Assembly: GCA_947629585.1 (NCBI GenBank)
Contig: CANREH010000024.1
Location: 1-34,949 of the forward strand
From: an uncultured Lachnospiraceae bacterium
GTDB lineage: Bacteria > Bacillota > Clostridia > Lachnospirales > Lachnospiraceae
Length of the DNA stretch: 34,949 bases
Reading direction: 5' to 3'
The notes beneath the pieces are model-generated. The model was not told where the DNA came from. It saw nothing but the letters and a program-made list of their open reading frames with translations, and made no database searches. Each line of letters opens with the position of its first letter. The stretch's first letter is position 1. Positions 8,751 through 17,522 of the stretch are shown here, one piece after another. The translations under genes were made by a program, and so were the position numbers.

Positions 8751-9437
8751 TCAATATTTTCTGTTCTCTTCAATATTTCCCTGTTTATTCAGGAAGATAT
8801 GGTTATAAATCGCATCCGCAATCATAAAATCCTCCGCTTCGTCAATGTCTATCCCTTCAATTTCCCCAACTTCCACAAGAAACGGTTTTTTTCCAATGCG
8901 CCGATTCCATTTTGCCATTACTTCATTCCTGTATATATAAAATCCACTAGTCTCCTCATAAAGTATTGGCAAATCCTGTGTTCGTGGTATATTATCCAGC
9001 TTATAATTAAATGGTTTTCCATCTTTCCATAAAAAATCCTGTAATTTTTTTGCCGCAAACGCGGAATCATACTCTCCGGAAACAACTGCCTGCAGACCTT
9101 TCCTGATGGACTCTTCAGAAATAAATGGAGCTGTAGTATGCGTCATCACATAAATATCTGCATAAATATTTTCCGTAAAACATTTAAGTACTTCATTTAT
9201 ACTTGTAGTGTCCTGATCAAGGAATTCCGGACGTTCCATATATTTCACCCCTGGAGGAAGAAAATCCTGGATATCCGAATTGCTGCAGTATACATAGACC
9301 TCATCAATTTCACTAACCGCAAGCAGCGTGGAAAGGATATAGCAGCATAGCGGTTTCCCGTTAGAAAAAGGTTTTGTATTCTTCTGCGGAAGCCTGCGGT
9401 TATTTAACTTCATTGGCACAATTGCAATTATCTTCAT
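8751..9437 (-). CDS. CMP-sugar synthetase (acylneuraminate cytidylyltransferase family)
   Basis: This 228-residue protein begins with IVPMKLNNRRLPQKN, a variant of the CTP-binding motif of CMP-Kdo and CMP-sialate synthetases, followed by KPLCCYILSTLL and, later, THTTAPFI and GIDIDEAEDFMIAD, the metal-binding end of the fold. These enzymes activate ulosonic or nonulosonic acids with CTP before transfer. I chose the ATG at 9437 because GGAG lies six bases upstream; a TTG four codons earlier overlaps that ribosome site. It sits between a DUF115/GT42-like protein and the aldolase, so the three together suggest synthesis, activation and transfer of one acidic sugar. No NeuB or KdsA homologue is visible in the window. 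Confidence 0.8.
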   Translation of the reverse strand: MKIIAIVPMKLNNRRLPQKNTKPFSNGKPLCCYILSTLLAVSEIDEVYVYCSNSDIQDFLPPGVKYMERPEFLDQDTTSINEVLKCFTENIYADIYVMTHTTAPFISEESIRKGLQAVVSGEYDSAFAAKKLQDFLWKDGKPFNYKLDNIPRTQDLPILYEETSGFYIYRNEVMAKWNRRIGKKPFLVEVGEIEGIDIDEAEDFMIADAIYNHIFLNKQGNIEENRKY

Positions 9438-9451
9438 AATATTCTCCAATT

Positions 9452-10336
9452 TTATAATACATCCAAAATTTTCTTTCTTGGTATTTCATTAATTATTGTG
9501 TTATCACTACAATTTATTAATTTTATTTTTTTAGATTCACATGCTTCATACAACCTTTTATAACCTAAAAACAATAAATACTGACCATAAAATATTTCTG
9601 TCATACTTAAATTTCCCAATAATTCTTTGTATCTTCTGTTTACATCGTCATTATCATAAGCATGCATATTATAATTAGAAACATTCAGGGCACAATTTAT
9701 CACGGAAAGAATATTCGTAGAATCGCAACCAAGTAAATAAATCTCCTTAAACCCCATATAAACAGCAATTACAATAGCATATTGCACTACAGTATTAAAT
9801 CCTGTAATATAATCGCTTATATCAAAATACAATTTATTATCTTCTGATATTAAATCAAGAATACTTAAATAATGAAGATTTAATTTTTCTTCTAATTTAT
9901 ATTCTTCCATAAAACCATATGCCTCATTTGGTACAAAACAAATAGGCTCTTGCCTTGCAATATCTAAATAATTTTCTATAAGCAGCTTTTTATCATATTT
10001 CTGAACATCAGAAAAATTAAAAAATGCCATATCTGTCCAAAGATGAACATTTGTTTTAACATTTTCATAATTTTTAACTTGTGAAAAATTATTAACCGTA
10101 AATACAAATTCATCTTTCAAACTGCTCAGCTTCACTTTTCTTAAAGAAGGTCCGTTTCCTAAAATAAAGCATCTTTCTCCTTTATGTGTATTTTTATACT
10201 GATTATTACCAATTCTATTTTTATATACTTTATAGAACTCTTTTTTTAATTGAATTTCTTTTTCTGTCTTTCTTAAAGTATCAACAATTTTATCACCAAA
10301 AAGAGTATATATAGTTTCCTTTAATCTTTTTTTCAT
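9452..10336 (-). CDS. DUF115 / GT42-like (sialyltransferase fold) protein
   Basis: This is a 294-residue protein. After a basic N-terminal extension (about 50 residues) it shows GERCFILGNGPSLRK, then VFTVNNF, and later GFNTVVQYAIVIAVYMGFK followed by EIYLLGCDS. This glycine loop and the second strand motif are shared by DUF115 proteins and by Campylobacter GT42 sialyltransferases. As the gene next to a CMP-sugar synthetase, transfer of the CMP-activated sugar is the most economical role, but a DUF115 protein of other function cannot be excluded. The start has AAGGAG nine bases upstream. The second domain of the neighbouring aldolase appears to share this fold. Confidence 0.65.
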   Translation of the reverse strand: MKKRLKETIYTLFGDKIVDTLRKTEKEIQLKKEFYKVYKNRIGNNQYKNTHKGERCFILGNGPSLRKVKLSSLKDEFVFTVNNFSQVKNYENVKTNVHLWTDMAFFNFSDVQKYDKKLLIENYLDIARQEPICFVPNEAYGFMEEYKLEEKLNLHYLSILDLISEDNKLYFDISDYITGFNTVVQYAIVIAVYMGFKEIYLLGCDSTNILSVINCALNVSNYNMHAYDNDDVNRRYKELLGNLSMTEIFYGQYLLFLGYKRLYEACESKKIKLINCSDNTIINEIPRKKILDVL

Positions 10337-10374
10337 GCAAAATCTCCTTAAAAATTCACTTTTCTTTTCAATGA

Positions 10375-11433
10375 CTAAAATTCATGACCATTCCATCCAT
10401 CATATATCTTTTGAGTAGATTTCTTTTCTGGACAGACATAAAGATATTCCTCTAATTTCTCCTCTATGTACCGAACATCTTTAGCATACTGTGGGTATCT
10501 TGCTTTCAAATTCGTATTCATGATTGATACATCCGGATTAAAATGTTTTTTGAATTTAACCTGTTCTCTGCGATCCAAGCCCACAAACTGTATAAGTTTT
10601 TCTGCTGTTTCATCATAATGGTAAACCATATCTTCAAACTGTAAAAATAAAACCTTTTCACTGTCATACTGTTCTTTCTTACGATGACGCCGTATGATCT
10701 CATACCATTTACAAAAATCTTTCACATTTTCATATGGAATCGTGTTATCCTTCCATCTTATTTTTTCTAAAAGATAAATATCACGTGGATCCCTTTCCGT
10801 TACCACAACATGGATATCATCAAAATACCGCAAATACTGATTAATATTAGATGGAGGAACAAGCTGGTCAATCATAATATATTCTGTCTGCTTTTTATTC
10901 AGAGCCTGTACAACATGGGCAATATATTCCCTCGTATATTTCAGAAAAGCCTCCTGGTCTATTGCTGTATAATACGATTGTTCATGCAAAAATTTCATCA
11001 GAGTAAGGGAAACCTCGGTATGAAAAATTTTATGGCCTAATACCAAAAGGAGCGTATCGCAAAATGAAAACACTCTGGATCTCTCAATGCGGTCAAAATG
11101 CCAGTATGCCTCGCTTTGCAGTTCTGTAATCTGATTAATATACTCCTGCGTATACCGCATGAATTGTGTCCCCATATAACGTTTGTATCCTTGTCGAATC
11201 CTACAATTTCCATAATAACGCGCATATCTCAAATAGCGTTTGATCGCATTACTGGTATTATGCCGGTTATTATTCTCCACAATATGGTACTCAAGGTCAC
11301 GAATTCCATCCGGATCATGAATAAAACGAAATTCATATTCACCTGCAGAAGACACATTTCTAAACTCAGAAAAAAAATCTGTTACTGCGCTTGAACCTGT
11401 TCCGTAATAGCTTGCACACGTAATAATTTTCAC
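10375..11433 (-). CDS. Sulfotransferase family protein (PAPS-dependent, P-loop)
   Basis: This 352-residue protein has the two sulfotransferase nucleotide-binding elements. The 5'-phosphosulfate loop is ASYYGTGSSAVTDFF at residues 7-21, and the 3'-phosphate loop region is VVVTERDPRDIYLL at about 209-222. Family members move a sulfuryl group from PAPS to a hydroxyl of a carbohydrate. The start is GTG with GGAGG nine bases upstream. Its place between the DUF115 gene and a GT32 gene suggests that it sulfates the capsule repeat unit or its precursor. No PAPS-synthesis genes are visible in the window. The middle section (about 60-190) is Tyr/Arg-rich and not recognisable. Confidence 0.72.
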   Translation of the reverse strand: MKIITCASYYGTGSSAVTDFFSEFRNVSSAGEYEFRFIHDPDGIRDLEYHIVENNNRHNTSNAIKRYLRYARYYGNCRIRQGYKRYMGTQFMRYTQEYINQITELQSEAYWHFDRIERSRVFSFCDTLLLVLGHKIFHTEVSLTLMKFLHEQSYYTAIDQEAFLKYTREYIAHVVQALNKKQTEYIMIDQLVPPSNINQYLRYFDDIHVVVTERDPRDIYLLEKIRWKDNTIPYENVKDFCKWYEIIRRHRKKEQYDSEKVLFLQFEDMVYHYDETAEKLIQFVGLDRREQVKFKKHFNPDVSIMNTNLKARYPQYAKDVRYIEEKLEEYLYVCPEKKSTQKIYDGWNGHEF

Positions 11434-11451
11434 GTACTTTTTCCTCCCATT

Positions 11452-12171
11452 TTAATGAAAATTTATATGTAAAACCTGTTTAATCCACTCAACCCGTTCT
11501 ACACCGATAATACATATAAGCTTTCTTCTCCATCGAATTTTTCCTGACATCCACGACATACTGCCTAAATGAATGGAAAAGGAATTATCAGAAAGAAGAT
11601 TATCATATTTTCCTGATGTAATAGGATCAAAATAGGAGGGAGGATACACTGTGATATCAGGCAGTTTTACCACTCCGTCACTATATTGATATCCCATTGC
11701 CTCTACTGCAGCCATATTGAGCCATGGACATGTCAATCTGCGTTTATTCTCTGATGTAAATATAACGCCATCATACTGTTCTAACATCAATTTTACAGCC
11801 CTGCTATGGCGAACAGCCCCAAACCCAAGCCCTGTAGCCACACACAGCCCATGCTGTTGAACACCAATATAACAGGGATTTTTTTCCAAAAGAGGATCTA
11901 AGGATTTCAATAATTTAACATCTGTATCAAGGTAAACCCCGCCATTTTCATATACAATTTTCAGTCTGGCATAATCAGAAACGAAAGACCATTCCTTTGC
12001 CTCATAAGCCGCTTTTAAAAAAGGATGGCTTTTAATATCAAAATTAGATTCATCCCATCTCTTTATTTCATAATCCGGACAAAATTTCTTCCAGGTAGCA
12101 ATACACCTTTTCGCAAGCATTGGCAATGGTTTGCCGCCAAACCAGCAATAATGAATCACTTGTGGTATCAT
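11452..12171 (-). CDS. GT32-type glycosyltransferase (OCH1-like)
   Basis: This 239-residue protein begins IPQVIHYCWFGGKPLP and contains WSFVSDYARLKIVYENGG followed by VYLDTDV, with the metal-binding D82-x-D84. This is the compact GT32 core found in many capsule loci, in which sugar transfer is from a nucleotide sugar. Length is usual for the bacterial family. AAGGAG lies eight bases before the ATG. It is followed by the sulfotransferase gene after 18 bases. The donor sugar cannot be predicted. Confidence 0.87.
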   Translation of the reverse strand: MIPQVIHYCWFGGKPLPMLAKRCIATWKKFCPDYEIKRWDESNFDIKSHPFLKAAYEAKEWSFVSDYARLKIVYENGGVYLDTDVKLLKSLDPLLEKNPCYIGVQQHGLCVATGLGFGAVRHSRAVKLMLEQYDGVIFTSENKRRLTCPWLNMAAVEAMGYQYSDGVVKLPDITVYPPSYFDPITSGKYDNLLSDNSFSIHLGSMSWMSGKIRWRRKLICIIGVERVEWIKQVLHINFH

Positions 12172-12200
12172 TTCCCATCTCCTTTACAATATGTTACATA

Positions 12201-13418
12201 TCATAACCCAGTATTTTTTACTCTTTGAACAACATCCAGCTTTAATAAAACCGCCAATACAACACCATATTCACATCCAAAAGATAACAACACAGATTCA
12301 CTGGTTAATGCAATTGCAATATAAACCATTAATAAATCTTCCGCTGAACCATAATGCCATTCCTCATCATTTTTTAAATGCCATATACCCAACATTCTCC
12401 ATACCGCAATTATTAATACTATTATTCCTGCCACTCCAAATTGTCCTATGTAATATGGAAATCCTGTATCTCCGAGAACAGATGTTGCTTCACCATTAAA
12501 AGTCAAAAAATCAGCACTTTTAATAAAGCTATATACAACTGACCTATACCGTCCCGATATATGTGATGCAAAAGAGCCAAAACCGCTTCCAATTGGAAAA
12601 CACATTCTCAACAGGTTAAATCCTCCTATCCACAAAACCTCTCGGCCTGACGATGAATATGACATATACAGTTGTAACTTAGAATAAAATGCTGCTATTA
12701 CTACAGCCAAGATACTTCCCCAATACATCACCTTATACCGTCTCATCCATGAACTCCCATAACGTATAAAAATAAAAACTGCAACAAAAGCCAGTCCCTT
12801 TGTTCTCATAGACAACACAATAATTGCAGTAAGCATAATTATATACATAAAATATTTTTTTCTGTGCTCATCTGCATAAAATAAACATATACACATTACG
12901 GATACCGAAACAAGGACTGTTGGATGATGAAAAAGAAATTGGTATGGGTGTATTCCCATTCTAATTTCTTCCTGGTTCATCCCAAAATCAAAATATAAAC
13001 ATAACACACCACATATAAACATAATAATAGTTATAATTTTTATCCAAATAAAACCGACCTTTTTTAAAGACCTTGCAATTTTTGTATCCCACCCTAATTC
13101 ACGTACTGCAAAAAAAGAAATAGGAAATTTTAGGTATCCAACCATATCTCTGATAATTGCTGCTGGTACAGCATATTTAAAAATTGCATTTCCAAGTAAC
13201 CCAATTAAAATAATAACAAACCATGGATATACTATTTTTAATGTATTTTTCTTAGAATGATAATTGTTAACAACTAATTTCAAAATCCAAAATATAAACA
13301 ATATGAAACAAAAAAACTCATCCCAATAACTAAAATAATCTGGCATATCTAACTGACTGCTCAAAATTCCTTGAAACAAAAGAAATGCCATCAGGATATT
13401 CCAGCCTATATATGACAT
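12201..13418 (-). CDS. O-antigen/capsule polymerase, Wzy-like membrane protein
   Basis: This is a 405-residue hydrophobic protein with about ten predicted membrane segments and a larger extracytoplasmic loop in the second half (around LLRMCFPIGSGFGSFASH). Topology, composition and position beside glycosyltransferases and a Wzx flippase support a Wzy polymerase, which joins lipid-linked repeat units outside the membrane. Polymerases are very divergent, so the call rests on topology and context more than on motif. The motif region GSGFGSFASHISG is typical of the Wzy/O-antigen ligase superfamily, so a ligase is the main alternative. The start has AAAGGA eight bases upstream. Confidence 0.75.
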   Translation of the reverse strand: MSYIGWNILMAFLLFQGILSSQLDMPDYFSYWDEFFCFILFIFWILKLVVNNYHSKKNTLKIVYPWFVIILIGLLGNAIFKYAVPAAIIRDMVGYLKFPISFFAVRELGWDTKIARSLKKVGFIWIKIITIIMFICGVLCLYFDFGMNQEEIRMGIHPYQFLFHHPTVLVSVSVMCICLFYADEHRKKYFMYIIMLTAIIVLSMRTKGLAFVAVFIFIRYGSSWMRRYKVMYWGSILAVVIAAFYSKLQLYMSYSSSGREVLWIGGFNLLRMCFPIGSGFGSFASHISGRYRSVVYSFIKSADFLTFNGEATSVLGDTGFPYYIGQFGVAGIIVLIIAVWRMLGIWHLKNDEEWHYGSAEDLLMVYIAIALTSESVLLSFGCEYGVVLAVLLKLDVVQRVKNTGL

Positions 13419-13467
13419 AAATTTTTCCTTTCCAAATAAACCTAACCATTTTTTATTTTTAGTTTTT

Positions 13468-13777
13468 TAATGCAGCATTGGTGGTTTTCCAACCAGATAT
13501 CTCAATTCCCTGTTCTGCTTCCTTATATGCATCCAATGGCAACCCCGTCACTAAGCTTAAGCCCTTTCGGAAACAGCATTTCTACGCGCCTGCATGGAAA
13601 CGTTCCCCTGTCAAAATCTGCCCCCATCATCTGATAAAACCATCTTCTGATATGGCGGCTTGGAATTTTATTGACAATAATATTTCCAAACAAAACAGCC
13701 GCATAATAAGCCATTTTTACAGGCTTTGGCATACTATTGCCCAAACTTCTTGTATGCACTTTATCCATGTCTTTCAT
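13468..13777 (-). pseudogene. Truncated hexapeptide-type acyltransferase remnant
   Basis: The 84-residue reading frame (13523-13777) matches the start of capsule acetyltransferases: PSRHIRRWFYQMMGADF, then CRRVEMLFPKGLKLSDGVAIG. The left-handed beta-helix with the catalytic His that should follow is absent, and the frame stops after GCI. Just past this point another minus-strand frame reads DAYKEAEQGIEISGWKTT to a TAA at about 13468; this may be the tail of a different lost gene, or chance. Its ATG overlaps the GT4 stop (ATGA), so it was once a normal operon gene. The junction looks like a deletion scar. As it stands the product could not acetylate anything. Confidence 0.7.
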
Positions 13778-14862
13778 ATCTCCTCATAAAATTTTACATA
13801 CCCTTCTGCCAGTTTTTGAAAGGAAAATTCATCCTGGTACCTTTCCATGGCCGCGCGCTCCATCTTTTTTCTTTCAGCAGGATGCTCTATTATCCAGTTA
13901 ATTTTTTCAGAAATCTGCCCGCTGTTTCCTGGCTCTACTAAAAACCCATTTTTCCCATCCTCTATTATCTCAACCGTGCCATCCACCGCAGTAGCAACAA
14001 CAGCCTTACCTACCGAAAATGCCTCAATCGGCGTTAATGGCAGCCCTTCCCAAAGGGAACTGAGAACTACTAAATCAAGCTGGGATATGATGTTCTGTAT
14101 GTCATCCCTGCAGCCCATAAAATAGACACTGTCTTCCAGCCCTCCCTGAGAAACCATATCTTTTAACTTCTGCTCCTCCTCACCTGCCCCAATCACCAGA
14201 AACCTCGCATTAGGATGTTTTCCAATCACCGCTGAAACAGCTCCAATATAATATTCCATGCCTTTCTGCTTTGAAAGCCGTCCGATGTTTCCTATCAGAA
14301 ATTTTCCCTCTCTATAAAGCCTTTCCATAAGAGGATCTGCTATCTGCCTCCCTGTAAATGGCTTCACTGCATTATGTATCACCGTTATTCGCCTGTCTGG
14401 GATTTCAAAAATATCCACCAAGTTTTTCTTCACCATTTCCCCGCAGGCAGCCAAACTAGCATGGCTGTAAGCAAACCTGGTCAAAAATTTCTTATTCCCG
14501 AAGGTATTGTGGCTTGTGTTAATAAAAACACATTTCTTATATAAGCCAAGCAGGGCGACATAAAAAGCCGCCATGCGGTGGTGCGTATGGATAACTGTTA
14601 TGGATTCCTTTTTTATGATTCTTTTTATTTCTTTTATATTATGAAAAAGAACCTCCGTTTTTTTAATTTCAATATCTTTAATCCCATAATGTTTTATGCC
14701 CATTTCCTCTAGTTTTTTTTCATTGATACCACCGCAGGAACAGACGACAATCTTATTCACCACAGGCTTGAAGATTTCGCATAGTTGCAAAACAACATTT
14801 TCCGTTCCTCCTAAACCCATTGTCCTGGCAAAAAACAATATATTTTGTAACCCCAAGTCCAT
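13774..14862 (-). CDS. GT4 family glycosyltransferase
   Basis: This 362-residue GT-B protein has an N-terminal acceptor half with ARTMGLGGTENVVLQL, a middle linker, and a C-terminal donor half with IGNIGRLSKQKGMEY and SSLWEGLPLTPIEAFSVGK, whose E-x7-E pattern is the GT4 signature for nucleotide-sugar binding. I start it at the ATG at 14862, with AGGTGA just upstream; a TTG 11 codons earlier extends the frame less convincingly. It is retaining-type and probably acts at the inner membrane face on a lipid-linked sugar. The stop overlaps the start of the broken acyltransferase. Confidence 0.88.
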   Translation of the reverse strand: MDLGLQNILFFARTMGLGGTENVVLQLCEIFKPVVNKIVVCSCGGINEKKLEEMGIKHYGIKDIEIKKTEVLFHNIKEIKRIIKKESITVIHTHHRMAAFYVALLGLYKKCVFINTSHNTFGNKKFLTRFAYSHASLAACGEMVKKNLVDIFEIPDRRITVIHNAVKPFTGRQIADPLMERLYREGKFLIGNIGRLSKQKGMEYYIGAVSAVIGKHPNARFLVIGAGEEEQKLKDMVSQGGLEDSVYFMGCRDDIQNIISQLDLVVLSSLWEGLPLTPIEAFSVGKAVVATAVDGTVEIIEDGKNGFLVEPGNSGQISEKINWIIEHPAERKKMERAAMERYQDEFSFQKLAEGYVKFYEEI

Positions 14863-14945
14863 ATCTTCACCTGCGCTTCCACACCATCCTGACAATTTTT
14901 ACCAACAAGGCATCTGCCGAATACTATCATAAAAATTAAATAATC

Positions 14946-16038
14946 TTATACGATCCTGCCTGCCAGTTTTGCCGGGATAAGCCTGCATAAATTATAAAGC
15001 AGCCCAGCATATCCATATTTCATAAGAAGGAATGGAACTGCTTTAACCCCAAATGCCGGGACAAATTCTGAGACTGCCTTTCTGACATCCGCCTGACTGA
15101 TATATTCAAAATAAATTTGTCTATTCTCATCATTCCTTAAGGCTTTATTGGTTGAAAGGCGAAGTGCCAACTGTACCCCGGACAATACCATCGTTCCCTG
15201 CCAATATTCCCTTATATTAACCCCTTTTTTCTGTGCCAGACGCTCGATCTGCTTCCGTGCCTCAATCAGCCTAGTTTTATTCTGTGCCATCAGGACAGGA
15301 TCCCTCTGGCTCACCATATTGGCACTGCCTTCCCGTACAGTAAGGTAATATAATGTTTCCTCAAGGATACCGACAGAAGTAGAATTTAACAAATACTCGT
15401 TTATAAATTTTGTGTCTTCCCCAAGGGACAAACCCACGTCAAACTCCATCCCCGCTTTTCTAATCACATTTACATCAAGCATGATCCTCCACAAAGCCGT
15501 ATGCTCTTTACCTTCCCGCAATGTACGCTTTCCCTTGATCCAAGCATTGATATCATCAAAGGAATGCCCAAGAAATAACGGGAGAACCTCGGAAGTTATT
15601 CCTCCCCCCCCCCCTAAAATTTCCATGCAGCTTAAAGACATGCTCATTACATATGGTTTTTCCCTGTTTGTCAGCATATCCATAAAGGACAGATTCCACA
15701 TTTTGGGCATCGGCATAGCTGACGCATTTTTCAATTAAATCCTTTTCACAGGAATCATCTGCGTCAAAAAAGAAAACTTTCTTTCCCTTTATGTGTCTGA
15801 TCCCGTAATTTCTTGCTGCCGAAACACCCTGGTTATTCTGGAAATAATATTCAATCCGTGAATCCCTGCGGCAGTATTCCTCACAGAGTTCCCCTGTCTT
15901 GTCACTTGAACCGTCATTTACAACAATGACCTGAATATTTCCATAGGTCTGATTAAGAATACACTCCAGCATATGCCCAATGTATCCTTCCGCATTATAT
16001 GCTGGCACAATAACAGAAACCAGATAACTCCCGCTCAT
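14946..16038 (-). pseudogene. GT2 glycosyltransferase, out of frame at an 11-G tract (probable phase-variable gene)
   Basis: The first part encodes SYLVSVIVPAYNAEGYIG, VNDGSSDKTGELCEEY and FFFDADDS, a normal GT2 N-terminus. At a run of 11 G (coding strand; plus 15604-15614) the frame turns into about 20 unrelated residues and stops at 15556. In the next frame the protein continues sensibly (VLPLFLGHSFDDINAW, LGEDTKFINEYLL) to 14946. A tract of 10 or 13 G joins both halves into about 363 residues, the usual GT2 size. The ATG at 16038 is chosen over 16062 because GGAGG lies five bases upstream. Both halves look otherwise intact, which favours a reversible OFF state over decay. Confidence 0.85.
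15604..15614 (-). repeat. Homopolymer tract G11 (coding strand) inside GT2
   Basis: Eleven consecutive C on plus (G on the coding strand) lie in the middle of the GT2 coding region. Tracts of this length are prone to slipped-strand mispairing, which changes the reading frame. The observed length of 11 places the gene out of frame; 10 or 13 restores it. It is the longest G/C homopolymer I noticed in the window. Confidence 0.9.
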
Positions 16039-16075
16039 GTCTTCCTCCAATAAATAGCCCATAACCCTATGAACC

Positions 16076-16819
16076 TTATAGCTTCCAATATTTTATAGCC
16101 AGCCTCATAATTTCCAAATCATCTATAAAGTACCTCTTAAACAGCCTTTTTGGTTCTTTGAAGAAACGGTACAGCCATTCCAGCCCATGCCTGCTCATCC
16201 ACCCAGGCGCACGCTTTACCCTGCCAGCCAGAAAATCAACCGTCGCCCCTGCGCATACAGAGACAGCAGCACCATACTTCTGGCAATTCTCATAAACCCA
16301 TTTCTCCTGTTTGGGACATCCAAGACAGGCTATAAGAAGATCTGGTTTTACCTCTGATATAAGCCTGTTTATCCTGTCCAGTTCACAGGGATCTTTTTCA
16401 AAGCCAAACGGCGGGGCATAGGTACCGACAATTTTAATTCCCGGATATTCTTTTTCAAGATTCTCCTTCGCTTTTTCCGCGACACCGTCCTTTCCTCCAA
16501 TAATGAAAATTGAGTACCCTTTCTGTGAAGCCTTCCTGCACAAAACCGGAACCAGATCCGATCCGGAAATTTTTTCTTTCACTGGATACCCATGCCACTG
16601 GGAAATCCATATAAGGGGCTTTCCATCCACAAAGACCATATCTGCACTGTCAACAATTTTTTTTAAATACTTATCTTTTTCAATCTTGACTGCAACATCA
16701 ACATTGACAGCAACTATATAGGATTTATGCCTGTTCTCTATCATGTCTTCTATTGACCGGACTGCCTCTTCCATGCTGACATTGTTCACATACGTATTTA
16801 AAAGCGGCTGTTTCTCCAT
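16076..16819 (-). CDS. WecG/TagA/CpsF family glycosyltransferase (GT26)
   Basis: This 247-residue protein has the GT26 pattern: VNVDVAVKIEKD, then DSADMVFVDGKPLIW near 63-77, FIIGGKDGVAEKAKENLE, and LLIACLGCPKQEKWVYEN. GT26 enzymes (TagA, WecG) add the second sugar to an undecaprenyl-linked first sugar. The C-terminal basic/aromatic section (WLYRFFKEPKRLFKRYF) probably touches the membrane. In this locus it would act right after the priming transferase, which is not in the window. AAGGA precedes the ATG by nine bases. It follows gmhA by 18 bases. Confidence 0.9.
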   Translation of the reverse strand: MEKQPLLNTYVNNVSMEEAVRSIEDMIENRHKSYIVAVNVDVAVKIEKDKYLKKIVDSADMVFVDGKPLIWISQWHGYPVKEKISGSDLVPVLCRKASQKGYSIFIIGGKDGVAEKAKENLEKEYPGIKIVGTYAPPFGFEKDPCELDRINRLISEVKPDLLIACLGCPKQEKWVYENCQKYGAAVSVCAGATVDFLAGRVKRAPGWMSRHGLEWLYRFFKEPKRLFKRYFIDDLEIMRLAIKYWKL

Positions 16820-16837
16820 ACCAGACTATCCTTTTCC

Positions 16838-17509
16838 CTATGCTTGATTATTATCCCTGCCAAAAAACCTGTCTTCCAGCATCAGGCACCAGCAGTGGTA
16901 CACCGGCAAATGCAGCTCTTGAATCCTGTATGTTTCCGTCTCCGGGACTTTGACAGCGACATCTGCTACCTTTGCCAGCTCACCGCCATCTGCCCCGGTC
17001 AGCCCAACCACTTTAATCCCGGATGCCCTTGCCACTACTGTCGCATTCAGCACATTTTTACTGTTGCCTGATGTGGAAATTCCGAGGAACACATCCCCTT
17101 CCCTTCCATACCCAAACAACTGCTGTGCAAACACGCCAAGACCATCTACGTCATTGATGTAAGCGGTGGTCAATGCCTCATGTGCCACCAGTGGGATTGC
17201 CATCAGGCTGCATTCTAAGTTCTCTGCAAGTGCGGTCCCCTTTTCCCTGTCAATTTCCCGCAGTCTTTCCGCAAATTCCGTGCTTACAGGCCTCGGAGTC
17301 TGGAAACGCTTCATCAGCTCCCCGGCGATATGCTCTGCGTCCGCCGCCGAACCGCCGTTCCCGGCAATCAACAGCTTCCTGCCATTTTGGTAAGCCTCCT
17401 CCATCACCATATAGGCATCTACAAGCTCTTGGCGGATGCCTGTCAAAACCGGATACCTGTGAAGGAGTGCATCTATATGCCTGCTAAGCTTCTCATCCAA
17501 TAATCCCAT
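16838..17509 (-). CDS. gmhA: GmhA-like sedoheptulose-7-phosphate isomerase (SIS domain)
   Basis: This 223-residue SIS-domain protein has LLIAGNGGSAADAEHIAGEL at about 46-65, the family's sugar-phosphate loop, and GISTSGNSKNVLNA and GLTGADGGELAKVAD further on. GmhA converts sedoheptulose 7-phosphate into D-glycero-D-manno-heptose 7-phosphate, the first step to activated heptose. It is somewhat longer than the common ~195-residue form. Immediately upstream is hddA, whose product phosphorylates the same heptose at C1, so the pair supports a GDP-heptose branch. The enzymes for the next steps (GmhB phosphatase and HddC guanylyltransferase) are not visible here. The ribosome site is GGGGG before the ATG. 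Confidence 0.88.
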   Translation of the reverse strand: MGLLDEKLSRHIDALLHRYPVLTGIRQELVDAYMVMEEAYQNGRKLLIAGNGGSAADAEHIAGELMKRFQTPRPVSTEFAERLREIDREKGTALAENLECSLMAIPLVAHEALTTAYINDVDGLGVFAQQLFGYGREGDVFLGISTSGNSKNVLNATVVARASGIKVVGLTGADGGELAKVADVAVKVPETETYRIQELHLPVYHCWCLMLEDRFFGRDNNQA

Positions 17510-17522
17510 CTTTATCCCCCTT

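Noticed and set aside
8751..8790. Small direct duplication near the end of the CMP-sugar synthetase gene (TCTTCAATATTT twice)
   Set aside because: It only affects the last residues and intergenic bases; no functional consequence is evident.
15412..15738. Open frame on plus across the GT2 gene
   Set aside because: It lies opposite to a GT2 with clear motifs and has no recognisable features.
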